Shown here one piece after another: positions 1 to 11,319 of a DNA stretch of 64,000 bases. Location: positions 58,641,759 through 58,705,758 of the forward strand of contig JAKGHH010000003.1 of NCBI GenBank assembly GCA_022828595.1. Direction: 5' to 3'. Each line of letters opens with the position of its first letter. The first letter of the stretch is position 1. Origin of the DNA: Nelumbo lutea. Lineage: Eukaryota > Streptophyta > Magnoliopsida > Proteales > Nelumbonaceae. The notes under the pieces were generated by a model. That model ran no database searches. It was not told the origin of the DNA and saw only the letters and a program-made list of their open reading frames with translations. Made by a program: the position numbers and the translations under genes.

Positions 1-935
1 GGTGAGACCCTTTCTCATTTAATGATATCCTATTCTTTTGTGACTCGAATTTGGGAATTCTTTTGTACTCTCTTTGGCTGCAAGTGGGTTCCCCCTCAAG
101 ATGTGGCAAGACTCTTCAACCATGAATTCTTGAGACAGCAAAAGAAAAGAGGGATGGTAATATGGAAAGCAATAAAGGCAGCAATTTGCTGGGTAATATG
201 GGAAGAGAGGAACAATAGAATTTTCTTGGAAAAAAGTAGAACAATAGAGGAAGTGATTGATAGTATCAAGGTGAAAGTAGCCCATAGGGTAAAACCCTTG
301 GATAGCTTTCAATCTTCTTAGTCACACACATTCTAAAAACAGGGTCCAAAGTAGCACACTCTTCGAGAGTAAGAGATAAAGTAAGGCTGGAGTGGAAACC
401 ACTAGAAGGCAATAAAGTAAAACTGAATTTTGACAGGAGCAACCTTAGAAATCCGGGCATCTCAAGAATAGGAGTATTAAGAAATTCTGAAAGGAGGACA
501 TTGGGTATGTTCTCAGGACCGATTGGCACTGGAAGCTCACTGAAGGCTGAACTATTGACATTACTACAAGGGTTAAAGCTAGACAAACAGTTAGGATACA
601 GACATGTTGAAGTGGAAGGGAATTCAAAAGTAGTAATTTCATGAGCAGTAAACAGCAGCCATACCCCATGGATGTTTAAACATGTGATTAGGGAAGTGGA
701 GAAGATTACAAAGGAGGTTGAGGCTGAATTTAAATGGGTCCAAAGAAGTGCAAATGGGCTAGCTAACGGTTTAGAAAAACAGGGGGCATTGAGACAATAA
801 TTATTTTGGGCTGCACTGTAATGAGGGATAGAATAGAGTGATTAACGGGGATCAATAGTCCCATCACCAAGTTGTATAAACTGTTCACAATCTGAATTTT
901 AATAAAATACATGTTTACTGGTTTAAAAAAAAAAA
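1..935 (+). mobile_element. L1-type LINE, 3' end (RT zinc-binding region, RNase H, poly-A)
   Basis: Remnant of a plant L1-clade LINE whose 5' part lies outside the window. Bases 22-321 translate to the typical tail of the reverse-transcriptase ORF (motifs like FGCKWVPP and CWVIWEERNNRIF, usual for the zf-RVT region). Bases about 379-800 encode an RNase H-like domain (LNFDRS, FSGPIGTGSSLKAELL, VEGNSKVVIS), broken by a TGA near 642. The element ends in an A-run at 924-935 after an AATAAA-like stretch. A second copy of the same kind of LINE lies at 32703-39820, with the same domain order and similar wording. Seen: motifs, stop codon, poly-A. Inference: 5'-truncation state is unknown because of the window edge. 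Confidence 0.85.
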
Positions 936-1000
936 GAGGAAGAACAAATGGAGATTTAGTGATAGAATGATTGGTTTGCTATTTTGATAAGATTAACTAA

Positions 1001-1097
1001 GGCTGTGTTTGGTTTGAAGGGAAAGGTAGGGAAACCTATACCTTTTTCCTTCCTTTCCCTTCCTTTCCATACCTTATACTTCAAATCAAACATAGCC
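1001..1097. mobile_element. Tourist-like MITE, 97 bp
   Basis: Short inverted-repeat element. It starts GGCTGTGTTTGGTTTGAAGG and ends with the near complement (CAAATCAAACATAGCC). The interior is purine-rich, then pyrimidine-rich (GGGAAAGG / CCTTTCCC), so it can fold almost end to end. Flanks are TAA and TTA, close to the TWA target of PIF/Harbinger MITEs but not a perfect duplication. Related copies lie at 11822-11939 and 45714-45847. Confidence 0.6.
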
Positions 1098-1929
1098 TTA
1101 AAGTCAGTATAGTTCAAAAGAAAAAGAACAAAAACCACTATAACAGAGGATTCCCAATCTAACCAAACTGTGTGGTGACAAAAAAGACAAAAGTTATTCA
1201 TAAAAAAACGACAGAAGTCAAAATGGAAAGTAAATGGCATATGTAATAATGAGAAGATAAATAAAATGGGAGACAAAAAGAAAAATACCTATTCAAGTCT
1301 CTTAATATTCTCCATTTGATTCATATGCTTATTTGCTATGGTTTTTAAGCCTTCAATGTGTAATTATACTTCTTCTAATGTTTAAGGTTTATTAATAAAT
1401 TCCATGCTTTTAAAAAAATACCTTGACTTCTTATACTTTCCAAATATCTTAGAGAAATTAACAAAATATCCCCAAAATTACACCATCTCTACATGGCAAA
1501 ATGTCCATCGATATTGAAATTGCAAACCATGCTCTCAACCCACCATCAAGACAATCACAATTTGTATTTCTGGCTGTGAATTGCCACATATTTGCCATTC
1601 TCTTTTTTTAAAACAAATAGAAAAGACAAACAAAACAAGACCACCCAAATCTTCATCCATCACCTTTTAATTGTTTTCTTGAAGACTAATCTAATACCAG
1701 AATCTGGACAGCATCGTTTTTTTCTATAAGAAACTTTAATATCTTTGAACTCTTCACATGCTAGCACCAAATGAGCCACCCTTACCTTGATCAGGACAGT
1801 TAAAACACCTGCCCCTAACTGGCAATGTTTTTTACACCATGTACATCCTTTTGCCTAATTAATGAATTTATCAGTTACTTTGTTGAACAAGAGAAAGATG
1901 CCCGAATTTTCCTAAATGAAAGACATTTT
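1098..1929. other. AT-rich non-coding sequence, no recognised feature
   Basis: No coding motif, tRNA, LTR end or clear repeat was recognised here. Open frames are short and low in complexity. Because the HAD gene at 8380-8716 is transcribed leftwards, this may be intronic, but that is inference. Confidence 0.4.
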
Positions 1930-2040
1930 GGAACCATCAAGACCAAGGGTTATCTAATAACTAATCTCAAAAATGCCACCCTCAATTTCCTTTTTTTAAG
2001 CATCTCACTAACATTCAACTTTAGTGCTAGGCATGCTAAC

Positions 2041-3870
2041 CCTATTCAATTTTTTTTAAGATAAATAAAAGAAGAAAATTTACTCAATAAGAAAGATAAG
2101 AATACAGGAGGTGATAAGTAATTGCCCATCACAAAAGAGAAACCCAGCTAAAGAATTGAAAACAACCCCCTCCAACAAAGCCTTGAAACAACACCCAAGA
2201 AAAACAACCACCCAGCCCTAATAATAATTTCAAGAACAAATTTTTTTATCAGCAATAATGATTAATTTATTAAGTGAATATATGATTAATTTCAAGCCCA
2301 AAATTAACCTTGCTATTCCACCTTTCAACCCATAACACTTTAATGACCCAACCCCATAGACACCACCCCCTACCACACAAGACCCCAGAACCCAACTGAC
2401 ACTACAAAGAACCTAACATCCTTTAACTCCAGTAACTTAAAAAGAAACCATTTTACTTTTCTTAGCAATCTTTTTTTATTTCTGGATCCTATTGACAGGC
2501 CCCAAACCAAAATGTCCCCCATTCAAATTGGCAAAAACCTTTGAAACCTGAATTATTCTTTGAGTTTTCTGCCTTCTGAATCTCCTGACTACAAGAGGTA
2601 CCCCCATCAAACCTTGCAAGTCATTTGGCTTAGCATTTATGCCTTCTAGTTCCAAGACTGCATTTTTCTCAAACAACTGAATTGCTTTGGAGTCACTTTC
2701 CTTACTAGCATCTGCTCCCCCACCCGAATTCCAACTCTTTTGGGCAACATCACTTCTTACACGAGAGTCCCTATTCATTTTCCAACTTTTTTCCCTTTCT
2801 ACCTCTCAATGGAAAGCAAGATATTTCTTCCAATTCCTTAAACACTTTCTTGCAAATTCCTCTCCCCCAAGAAAAGACAGACCCAGAATTTTACCTACCT
2901 CCAATTCTGTGTTCACCACAGTCTCCAAATCAACCACCCTTCCAATTTCATGCATTTCATCAATGATAGTGTATTCCGTAGAGATCTCACTTTCTTCGTT
3001 GCATTCATTTTCAGCCCCACCATCTGCCTTTTTCTTTTCCTTTCCTTTTTCACCCTCCCCTGTAATCGGCCTTGTTCTAAAATTCCTTTCTTCTTCCATA
3101 AACCTCCAATTGACCTTCGAGGCTTTCACTTTGACAAAAGAATCAAACCCGAGAAAGAGGAGAGAACAACAGCCCTCCATCGTTTCTGACACAGTTCTTT
3201 TATTTTAGGTTTTCTTCTCTGCCCCCTAGGTTTTCTTGATCTAAAACTGGGGCTCCGCCCCCTTCTTTTGTTTTTAAATTTCTTGAATTTTTCAGTTTAT
3301 TTTTTCTCACCAGTGGTATCTGAAACAGGGGCTCTACCCCTTCTTTATTTCTTCATATTTTAATATTTTTCACCAGATTTTCTGGGTCTGGAGCAGGGGC
3401 TCCGCCCCCTTCAGTTCTTTTAAGTTCTAGCCTGTAAGTTGTGACTCTAATATTTTGTTTTGCCTACTTGAAGCAACAGTGCAAGAAACACGAGCACAAA
3501 AGGAAGTGCAGAGGTTTGTAGGTTACTAGGTTAATACATAAAACCAAAAAAACTAGCTCAAAAGGGACAAAAACCCATCGTCTTCTTATTTTTAAATTCC
3601 GTCGCTAGGTGCCCCATGGTCATCTAGCCTCACCTTGGTGCCTTAAAAACTATGCTTCAAGGAATCAATCCATTTACAATTACTACCTAACTGCTTTCAA
3701 AAAAAACACCCAGATTTATCTCCCAACTCGATTTCTGTCACCCATCTAATTGTAATTTCCCCTTCACCCCTCCTTTCAGTTTTTTCCTCCAGCTGCCCAA
3801 ACCCCTTTCTTGTGCCATTTCTTTTGAACATTAAAATTGAACCTCCATTTCCCCTAGACCATCCTCTGCC
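2041..3870 (-). mobile_element. Possible minus-strand LINE-like insertion with ORF1-like remnant
   Basis: This block is missing from the paralogous copy at 7068-7830. It begins with a T-run at about 2050 (a poly-A tail if read on the minus strand). It holds two short minus-strand ORFs, 2806-3192 (acidic and lysine-rich, with REEE/KGKEKKKA-type patches) and 2476-2778 (RRFRRQKTQRIIQVSKVF). No endonuclease or reverse-transcriptase motif was seen, so the LINE assignment is weak. Three GC-box hairpins (3249-3261, 3328-3340, 3396-3408) lie just upstream of the longer ORF. The block may continue beyond the hAT insertion as 5262-5379. Confidence 0.35.
3249..3408. repeat. Three spaced GC-rich hairpin boxes
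   Basis: The motif GGGGCTCYRCCCC occurs at 3249-3261, 3328-3340 and 3396-3408, each followed by CTTC or TTC in AT-rich sequence. Each box is self-complementary around a short loop. The spacings are 79 and 68 bp, so this is an irregular degenerate tandem array. It lies just upstream of the minus-strand ORF ending at 3192. Confidence 0.6.
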
Positions 3871-5261
3871 TAGAGGTGTAAATCGGGTCGTGTTGTGAGC
3901 CTAGGCCAAACCGGGCCAGAAAGGCCTAGACGACTAGACTGTTTTTTTTTGCCAACTTTCCTTTGGGAACAAATTGAAAAAATAAAAATTCTAACAAAGA
4001 AATTAAAAAAAAAATAGTTACCAAAAATACAAAATGGACAACAAATTGGAAAAAATAGGAATTTTATTTCATTTAAAATATAAAAAAGTTACAAATTGAA
4101 AATAAAAAGTTACATTGTTGAAAAATAACAAATAATTTAAATAAAATTGAAAAAATTACTCCATCTCCTTGACTTTAATCATCTACTTCATCAGGTGTAG
4201 TAGTGCCATGCCCTTCTTTGTCTTGTAATTTACTAAATTACCCTTAGCATCCAGCAAATCTATAAAGTAGATGTCTTTTTCTTGTTTATCATGGAAGAGC
4301 AAATGTTTGGCCAAGTGGCCAGTAACACCCTTGCTACTGAAGCTAAAGTCAATCCTACATTTTTGGAAAATGGCTCTTTTTCCCTTCCCCTCAACCTCCT
4401 CTATTTTAAATATTTTCCAAATCGGGCTAGTGAACTTACTATTGGAGAGTTGGTTTCGGGAGGAGGAGCCAGCCATTTTTTTTTAATTCTAAAAAGATAA
4501 AAATTAATTTAATTGCACTTACCTGGATGGTTGGATTACCGATTCAAAGTCTCAACTTGATTTCAACGGTTGAAGCCTCTCAAATCCTCCTAAATGGCTA
4601 AATTGCTAAGTGCCTAACTACCTAAGTGTATGACAGTATGAGACTATATGAGAATTGAGATGAGAGATTGAGAGAGTACAAGAATTGAGAAGAGAATTGA
4701 TGAATTGGCGTGATGAGAATGGTGGATTGGTGCCGTGTGGAGTATAGGGTTATTTATAGGAATTGTAAATAATTCAATTGCCCACAATACCCTAAAAACT
4801 AGTTGTTTTTTAGTTGTTGGGAGTAGTATTTTGGTCATTGTAAAGTCATTTATCACTTTAACCAATTGCCCTCAATGTCCCAAAAAACTAGTTGTTATAT
4901 AGGATATAGGCATAAAGTTAGAGGGGCATTATTGTCTTTTTCTTCCCCTCAAATCCAAAATACACAAATACCCCCCTACATTGCTATTTAGGCTTATAGC
5001 TATTGATTAAGGGGGTATTTCTAGAAAAAAAAAAACCTAAAAAAGCTAAAACGAGCCATTTGCAGGGTCCCCTAAGGGCCTCAACAGCTAGTTTTTTCGA
5101 ACAAGCTGCGCTCCGCCCATTATAGGCCCGTGGGCCGTGCTATGCCATGTGCCAACCCACAGACCTAAAACCCCTAGCCCAACATGGCCTGTGTGTCATC
5201 GTGTCGAGCCAATCCAAAATCGTGTCGGGTTGCAGGTGGCATGGCCTGATTTACACCTCTA
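3871..5261 (-). mobile_element. Non-autonomous hAT element, 1391 bp, deletion derivative
   Basis: The left end is TAGAGGTGTAAATCGGG and the right end is the inverted TGATTTACACCTCTA. Flanking 8-mers CCTCTGCC (3863-3870) and CCTCTACT (one base off the right end) resemble a decayed 8-bp target duplication. The subterminal sequence is rich in GGCC/GGGCC words. The interior keeps a minus-strand BED zinc-finger remnant and a leader region (4640-5080) that matches, inverted, 16000-16270 of the larger hAT element at 15728-19017. It is therefore an internally deleted relative in the opposite orientation, having lost most of the transposase. Confidence 0.8.
4183..4476 (-). pseudogene. hAT transposase N-terminal BED zinc-finger remnant
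   Basis: A 97-residue frame, similar to the BED finger at 16465-16797 (WKIFKIEEVEGKGKR, then QKCRIDFSFSSKG, then GHLAKHLLFH). The first expected zinc-binding Cys is replaced (IFQKC against VCQKC in the larger copy), so the finger is probably dead. The two distal His residues remain. The frame ends without any catalytic transposase region. Established knowledge: BED fingers bind the ends of hAT elements. Confidence 0.75.
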
Positions 5262-5562
5262 CCCTCTACTTGAGGCTTCCTTTCAAAAGTCTGTCTTTCC
5301 CCAGCCAACATGTTGTCCAATAGGTCTTCAGTGTCACTTTTCTCCTTTGAAACCCTAATCTTGTCCCCATAGAAGAAGTTTGCAATGTGCCTCCCTGTTC
5401 AATTCTTTCCAACAATGATTTGCTTTCCAATTTCCTCTCTAGAGGAGAGGAGTTAAGGGAATTGAAGCTCAACTTGTCATTAACATGAAGTTTGGAGATG
5501 ATACAACTTTTTCTCTCATTAGCTATTCTATAATAGAATCTAGTATTTCCATCTCCTTTTTT

Positions 5563-5880
5563 TAATCAGTAACACAAATATTAATTCATTAAATTAGAAA
5601 AGAGAGAAGCAACAAAAAGTTGTGATAAGAAACAACAAGCCCAAAGGAATGAAACCATCCCAATTATTACAAATTTGCCCAAAACATGGATTGTCTATGA
5701 ATCTCTTGTTTAGCTAAACCGCAGCCATACTGTTTGCAGATCTCCTAACCCAATTTATTTGGAGCATCATGTCTTTAGATAGCCATTTAAAGCGCCTGAA
5801 TTCATTCCTTAATTGCCAAGTTACCCCTTCCCCCTTTTCATCCAACCCACAACCGTTTTTGAATCACCTTCAATGACCAG
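5563..5880 (-). mobile_element. Short insertion with T-run start (minus-strand retroposon tail?)
   Basis: This block interrupts the left duplication copy: the paralogue at 7335-7345 runs directly from ATCTCC to TTCCTTC. It begins with a run of T and AATCAGTAACAC, which reads on the minus strand as a 3' end with poly-A. About 318 bp with no strong coding motif. A 5'-truncated LINE or SINE-like insert is plausible. Confidence 0.45.
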
Positions 5881-5971
5881 CCTCTCAATCCTTCCTTCAA
5901 TCACTTTGCCCAATCTCCACTCTATTCATGTCCTAAGATTAGCTATAATGTCCTGAGCCTCCACTTGAGTT

Positions 5972-6160
5972 CAAGGACAGAACCAAGGAAACCCAGGAGA
6001 GACATGGCCCCCTCCTATGGCCCAAAAATCCACACTTACATTACACTCTTCCATGCATGTTTTCCCCCTCCCCCGACCCACCACCCCAGTGGTCCCCCCC
6101 CCCCAATCCACTTTAAGTTTTGCACCCCCCCCCTCATAAAAAATTCCTGGCTTCGCCCCT
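5972..6160. mobile_element. hAT-type MITE, 189 bp, perfect 8-bp TSD
   Basis: Flanked by perfect CTTGAGTT repeats at 5964-5971 and 6161-6168. Interior words (CATGGCCCCC, ATAAAAAATTCCTGGCT, CGCCCCTC) identify the same family as the elements at 11320-11464 and 30262-30450. The paralogous site near 7425 (AGAGTTGATACAATTTCTC) lacks it, giving an independent empty site. The left terminus is degenerate (CAAGGACAGAACC against CAGGGGCGGAGC). Confidence 0.9.
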
Positions 6161-6690
6161 CCTTGAGTTAGTAATACAATTTCTCTTCTCTAGATTTCAA
6201 CCAATCAGGTGTAAAAAACAGAAGGATATATTTTTCAGATATTAAAAGTATTTTTATACCATAAAGTATAATGAGATGACTTTTTTTGATAGATATAAAA
6301 TATACTGAGGTGATTGCAATTAGCTATTGGCTTAGCATTGAGAACCTCTTTGTCCAGCCACTTATTTGAAGATTTAGATTGCAAGTTTGCATCAAGATGA
6401 TGATTGCAATTAGCTATTGGCTTTACAAATGGAGCACATATTAGGAATTAATCCTTTAACTTCTTGTGCTTATCCTTTAAAGAAAAAAAAAAAAAACTTG
6501 TGCTGAACTTTAACCCTGCATAAACGCATCAAGGGTGTTCTTAATGCAGCAAACCATGTATACATTTCTAGAACATAAACAGATCATGACTTTTGACCCC
6601 AGAACCCATTACATTAAACCTCAGAGTAACCAAACGCACTCCAATATAAAAGAATTAATAGCCTTTTCAAAAGAATCTGAGGCCCTTGAT

Positions 6691-7067
6691 GAAAGTCATC
6701 TCATCAGTGAAATTCCTATTTTGCCCTCAAACATGGGCCACATGGCAACTCTTGTTTGGCCCACAATATTTGGCTGTATCACTCCCCCCCCCCTCCAAGG
6801 ATGAGGTGACTGACATCAAGTCACCTAGGATCAGGTCTACTAGTTGAGCCTCGGGTTTCTAGAACCTCCAAAGGACTCCTGAGCAGGAAGCTTTGAATTT
6901 CAGAGTTGTGCCGCCTCACCTTTCGATGTGGTGTCAAACGAGGTCTCTCGTTGGCTCACTATTAATATGAAACCATTACTAACAGTGCATGAAACCAGTT
7001 CCACAGTGCAATTACTGTTGTACTGACATAGTGCATGAGGTGTGCCTTTTATATCACTGGTTTGGAA
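6691..7067. other. Unassigned sequence between duplication copies
   Basis: It contains a C-run (about 6782-6795) and a moderately GC-richer stretch at about 6800-6960, without a recognised protein motif or terminal repeat. Nothing else is supported. Confidence 0.35.
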
Positions 7068-7830
7068 CCATCAAGACCAAGAGCTTTCTAATATATAATC
7101 TCAGAAATGGCATTCTCAATTTCGTTTTTTAGGCTTGTCACTAACGTTCACCTTTAGTGCTAGGCATGCCTCCCTGTGCAATTCTTTCCAACAATGGATT
7201 TCTTTCCAATTTCCTCTCTAGAGGAATCAAGGGAACTGAAGCTCAACTTGTCATTAACATGAAGTTTGGAGATGATACAATTTTTATCTCTCATTAGCCA
7301 TTCTATGATAGAATCTTGTATTCCAATCTCCTTCCTTCAATCACTTTGCCCAATCTCCATTTTGCAATCTATTCCATGTCCTATGATTTAGATATAATGT
7401 CCGGAGATTCCTCTAGAGTTGATACAATTTCTCTTCTCTAGATTTCCTCTAGTCACATGTAAAAACAGAAGGATATACTTTTCAGATATTAAAAATATTT
7501 CTATACCATAAAATGTAATGAAATATTACATCCTCGGCATTTGAGGATTTCTTTGTCCAGCCCCTTATTTGGAGATTCGAATTGCAAACTTACATGAAGA
7601 AGATGGCTGTAATGAGCTATTGGATTGACAGATGGAGCACATCTTGGGAATTAATCCTTTAACCTCTTGCATAACGCATTAAGGAAGTACTCAGTATAGC
7701 AAACTATGTCTACATTTTTAGAGTATAAATAGATCATGACTTTTGATCCCATTACATTAAACCTCAGAGTAGTTACCAAACTCACTCCAATGTAAAAGAA
7801 TGAACAGCTTATTCGGAAGAATCTAAGGCC
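7068..7830. repeat. Right, compact copy of the local duplication
   Basis: Contiguous counterpart of the interrupted copy at 1930-6690. It joins, without insertions, sequences that in the left copy are separated by a hAT element and LINE-like sequence, by the 5563-5880 block, and by a MITE. It serves as a natural empty-site reference. No coding motif was recognised. Confidence 0.75.
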
Positions 7831-8379
7831 CTTGATGGAACAAAATGCAAAAATGCAGAAAGAGAATCTGTATAGTTAATCTTGTATAAAGAAAATATTA
7901 ATTCTTTTCTGACAGCCTGAACCTAGATCTGCCCTCCCAGAATCCTGTGATCTTCTAAATGTCCTTTTATGGCCTTCAACTTCCACTAAATGGCTCCTCT
8001 GGTGTATTAATTTGGTTTTGTTTCATGGCCAATCATCCTCCGAGTTCCATACACTCGTTTCTTAATCCTATGCCTCCCGGTCTTACCACTTTTCCACTTT
8101 TTTTCGCTTCATTACCACTTATCCACTTAAAAAATAAATAATTGCCTCAAAAAGAGGAAAGAAAAGAAAAACACAACTGAATAAAAAAATCAAAACCCAC
8201 TTTAGGACAAGTCTCAAAAGATTCAAACTCGTTAAAAATTCTTGAAAAATAGAATGAAAATGACAAAAATATAATACCAAAACCAACTGATTACCGAGTC
8301 AGCAAACAGCTATACAGTTCAATTCCCTTCACTAAAATTAAAAGAAAAACACAAGAAATGAGAAAACTTATGGACTAAC
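7831..8379 (-). other. Probable start of intron 1 of the HAD hydrolase gene
   Basis: On the minus strand the coding frame ends at 8380 with a GTTAGT donor whose first base is 8379. Sequence to the left is AT-rich and non-coding, without recognisable HAD motifs, and I found no second exon down to base 1. If the gene is intact, this intron is at least 8.4 kb. Confidence 0.5.
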
Positions 8380-8716
8380 CGGGCATGATCTGAAGGCGAT
8401 CGAGTCCTTGCCTCTCGAACTCGGCAATGATCTCGTAAGCCTTTTGCTGCTTCTGGGGACTCCAAGTTTCAATGTGGTGTAATATATCGATGCCAGAAGG
8501 GTTTTTGGATCTGACAGAGGCGTACTCTTCCTCGCCGAGTACGGCCTTATACATTGCATGGAAATCTATGACGGGAACCGTTAGGGTTCCGTCCATGTCG
8601 AACACCACACCCCTCAACCTCATCCTCTGCCTAGTGCTGGTGCTGGTGGTGCTCAAATGCGCCATAGACGGCCGAGAATACAAGACAAAAGCGGTTCTTG
8701 AAAGCAGTAGTTGCAT
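8380..8716 (-). CDS. HAD-superfamily hydrolase (At2g33255-like), exon 1
   Basis: First exon of a plant haloacid-dehalogenase-like hydrolase. From the ATG at 8714-8716 it reads an N-terminal Ser/Thr/Arg-rich leader of about 30 residues (possible organelle targeting), then RLRGVVFDMDGTLTVPVIDF. That holds HAD motif I, DxDGT, whose first Asp is the nucleophile in family members. It continues with GIDILHHIETWSPQKQQKAY and LQIMPG. An in-frame upstream ATG at 8789-8791 would add 25 residues, but the nearer ATG suits the family length better. The exon ends in phase 1 at a GTTAGT donor. Motifs II-IV and the cap are missing from the window. The substrate is unknown; phosphatase activity is an inference from the family. 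Seen directly: frame, motif I, donor. Confidence 0.85.
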
Positions 8717-9167
8717 GATTTTATGAAGGGTTGGGAGTGTTGTGTCCGTCCCCTTCAAACACGCACTCCACTCCGCTTTCTGGTGCGACAATCATCCGAT
8801 GGAGACGACATGGTCGGATGCGCGAGTCGAGTTGCGCTTCACTGGGTCAAGGCCTTAAGCTTTTTTTTTTTTTTTTTTTTTTTTCAATAGAAGCTTAAGC
8901 TAATTCACACACAACGTAACAACAGATCTAATCTCATCTCATCTAATCATTACAATTTTAATAACAAATTCGGAAAAGTATGAACAGGCCCAACGAAGAT
9001 TTATGAATTGCACTGTACATCTATATACATTCAAAATGTCAAAACCAACGACTAAGATATGGATACGGTATGTATCGGTTTTTAGGATCACGAATATCGG
9101 ATACATCACGACCGGATTTGTATAGAATGATGTATATCGGTATGACACGTCTTCGTATGTATCTTGA
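8717..9167. other. Region upstream of the HAD gene
   Basis: Likely promoter and 5' UTR side of the minus-strand HAD gene. A T-run of about 24 bases lies near 8860-8884, flanked by AAGCTT/TAAGC words. From about 9040 a degenerate repeat of GATACGTATCGG-like words begins, common in plant intergenic DNA. No convincing TATA box was identified. Confidence 0.4.
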
Positions 9168-9315
9168 TTTTTTTGAACCGCTATACAACGGGGCTATCCC
9201 ATCCCACGACCCATAACCACCGTGCTGGCGGAATTCGATCCTGAGTCTCCGCTATGACGACCTTACGGTCCAGTCGGTCCTTACCAATCAGTTGATTGGC
9301 ACCTCGCCAATAGCT
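9168..9315 (-). mobile_element. Possible tRNA-derived SINE
   Basis: Read on the minus strand, the segment starts GGCGAGGTGCCAATC, has an A-box-like stretch (CAACTGATTGG), a possible GACC/GGTC stem, and a B-box-like GGATCGAATTCC close to the GGTTCGANNCC consensus. It ends in an A-run (T-run at 9168-9174 on the plus strand). It interrupts the GATACGTATCGG-type repeat on both sides. No target duplication was found. Assignment as a SINE is inference from the Pol III box order. Confidence 0.45.
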
Positions 9316-9419
9316 GCCATATCGATGGATATTGTTGGATACGCACCAATACGTACGGAAGTAAGCGCATGGGTGTCTGCCCGTCTGGTTTTACTACTCT
9401 ACATATTAATCACTTTTGG

Positions 9420-10400
9420 ACTGTTTTTGAATTTTAATAAAAAATGGAATTATAATTATAAAAATTAAATAACTAATTTAAATTTTGATTTTTCCAGAAA
9501 ATTTTAATAAAAACTAAAAATTATAAAAATAATTGATTTTATCTATCTTAAATTATTTATATTTTTATTTTACAAGTATATGTAAAATAAAAAAGTTATA
9601 TGTTCAAAAAGAAACCATATTTATTATATAAAAATATAACTATTATTTATATAAAATACTAAATAAATATATTTTCCTGAAAATATTAAAAATTGAATTT
9701 TATAATTATAAAAACTTAAATGGAGTTATAGCATTGGTGATTATAATGTTAATCTTCATTTAACCTATTAAATGTGCATTTCTACCTTGTTCTTAAATAA
9801 ATTAACTGTACATTTAGTATTATTAATTTATCTGATTTATATGCAATCCCCTAGCATAACTTTCGCCTATATCCTTATGTTTTCAAAGTGCACTCTTATC
9901 TTCGATATATGATACTTAGTACTGATACTTAATTTGATATTTGGGTTTAACTAAACAACCTTACACAACCTCCTCTTTGGGAAGTTAAATAAAATACTAG
10001 TTATTAATGAAATAACAATTGGTATTATATTGAGATTTGTTAGATATCAATTGACCCTAATAATTTAAGTATTATGACAAAATTAAGGATTTCTTCACCA
10101 AAGAATTTTGAGCTAAATAAATCCAAGCCCAACCATTGATTATCCATTTCTAAGTCTATTTCAAATAAAACCTATACAAATAAATGATGTTAAGAACATG
10201 GTATAGCAAAATAAAGGCATAGTTGAACTTAAATAAGCAACATGCCACAAATTACATATATCAGGCCCCGAATACCAATATTAATAACCTTTTCTGAAAA
10301 AATATACTAACATTAATGACAAACTAAAAAATGTAGAAGTAAACACCTTTCTACCATAATAAGTTAAAAATACCAAATCATCATCATTATCCATGCCTTA
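9420..10400. other. AT-rich non-coding sequence
   Basis: Strongly AT-rich (TATAAAA, ATTATAATT words) with no recognised ORF or terminal repeat. No function can be assigned. Confidence 0.4.
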
Positions 10401-11319
10401 TCCCAACTACATGAGTCCTGTTTCACTGATCCATTTTATTTAAAATCATATCCATTGTTAAATTATTAGTGCCTACATCATTTCTTACTACATCTATCCA
10501 TGTCCTTTTTTGTCTATCCCTAATTCTTCTAGCCCCTTCAACTTGTAACAAATCACTTCTTATAATTGGAGCTATTGGTGGTGTTTTATGAATGTGACAT
10601 AACCATCTTAGTCTACTTTTTCTCATTTTATCAACTATTGGTTTTATTCTTAGGTTCCTATGGATGATTTCATTTCTAATCCTATCATTTCTATTTTTTC
10701 CATTCATCCATTTTAGCATTTTCATTTCTACCACACTTATTTTCTATATATATTGTTTCTTGACTACCCAACACTTTGGTCCAAATAATATAGCTAACCT
10801 TACAATTGTTTTGTAGAATTTTCCTTTTGGTCTAGGTGGTATTTGCCTGTCACATAATAATCTAAATTTACCTCTCCATTTTGCCGATCCTACTCTAATT
10901 CTTTTGGTGACATCCTCCCCAATCTCTCCCTTGTTATGAATTATTGAACCAAGGTGCCATAAAATGGTTACATTAAGTTGTCTTTTGGTCTCCAATCCCA
11001 AGTGTATCTTCATTTACACTCCTATATATTATTACTTAATTTATTATTTACATCATATACTCTATTTCATATTTATTTTTAAACCTATGATTCTAAGGCA
11101 TTACCCATAAGCTCAAATTTGCATTTAATCCTTTATCAGTTTCATCAATTAAAACAATGTTGTCCACAAATAACATGCACTATAGAACTTCCTCCTAAGT
11201 ATGTTTAGCTAATTTATCTATGATCAATGCAAATAGGTAAGGGCTAAGTGTTGAACCTTGGTGAAGGCTCATGGTAACTGTAAAATTTGAAGTCTCTCAT
11301 TCTAACATTAGTTGCTACC

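Larger units (their letters stand above)
1930..6690. repeat. Left copy of a local duplication, expanded by later insertions
   Basis: Pieces at about 1930-2040, 5380-5562, 5881-5971, 6169-6300 and 6340-6690 match, in the same order, the compact sequence at 7068-7830. Shared landmarks include GGAACCATCAAGACCAAG, GTGCTAGGCATGC, CAACTTGTCATTAACATGAA, GAAGGATATA and GGAATTAATCCTTTAAC. The blocks between them (about 2041-5379, 5563-5880 and 5972-6160) are absent from the right copy and are therefore insertions in the left copy. Identity of matched parts looks like roughly 80-90% by eye. Confidence 0.75.

Noticed and set aside
5965..6171. Proline-rich ORF
   Set aside because: Falls on the C-rich MITE 5972-6160 and is explained by its base composition.
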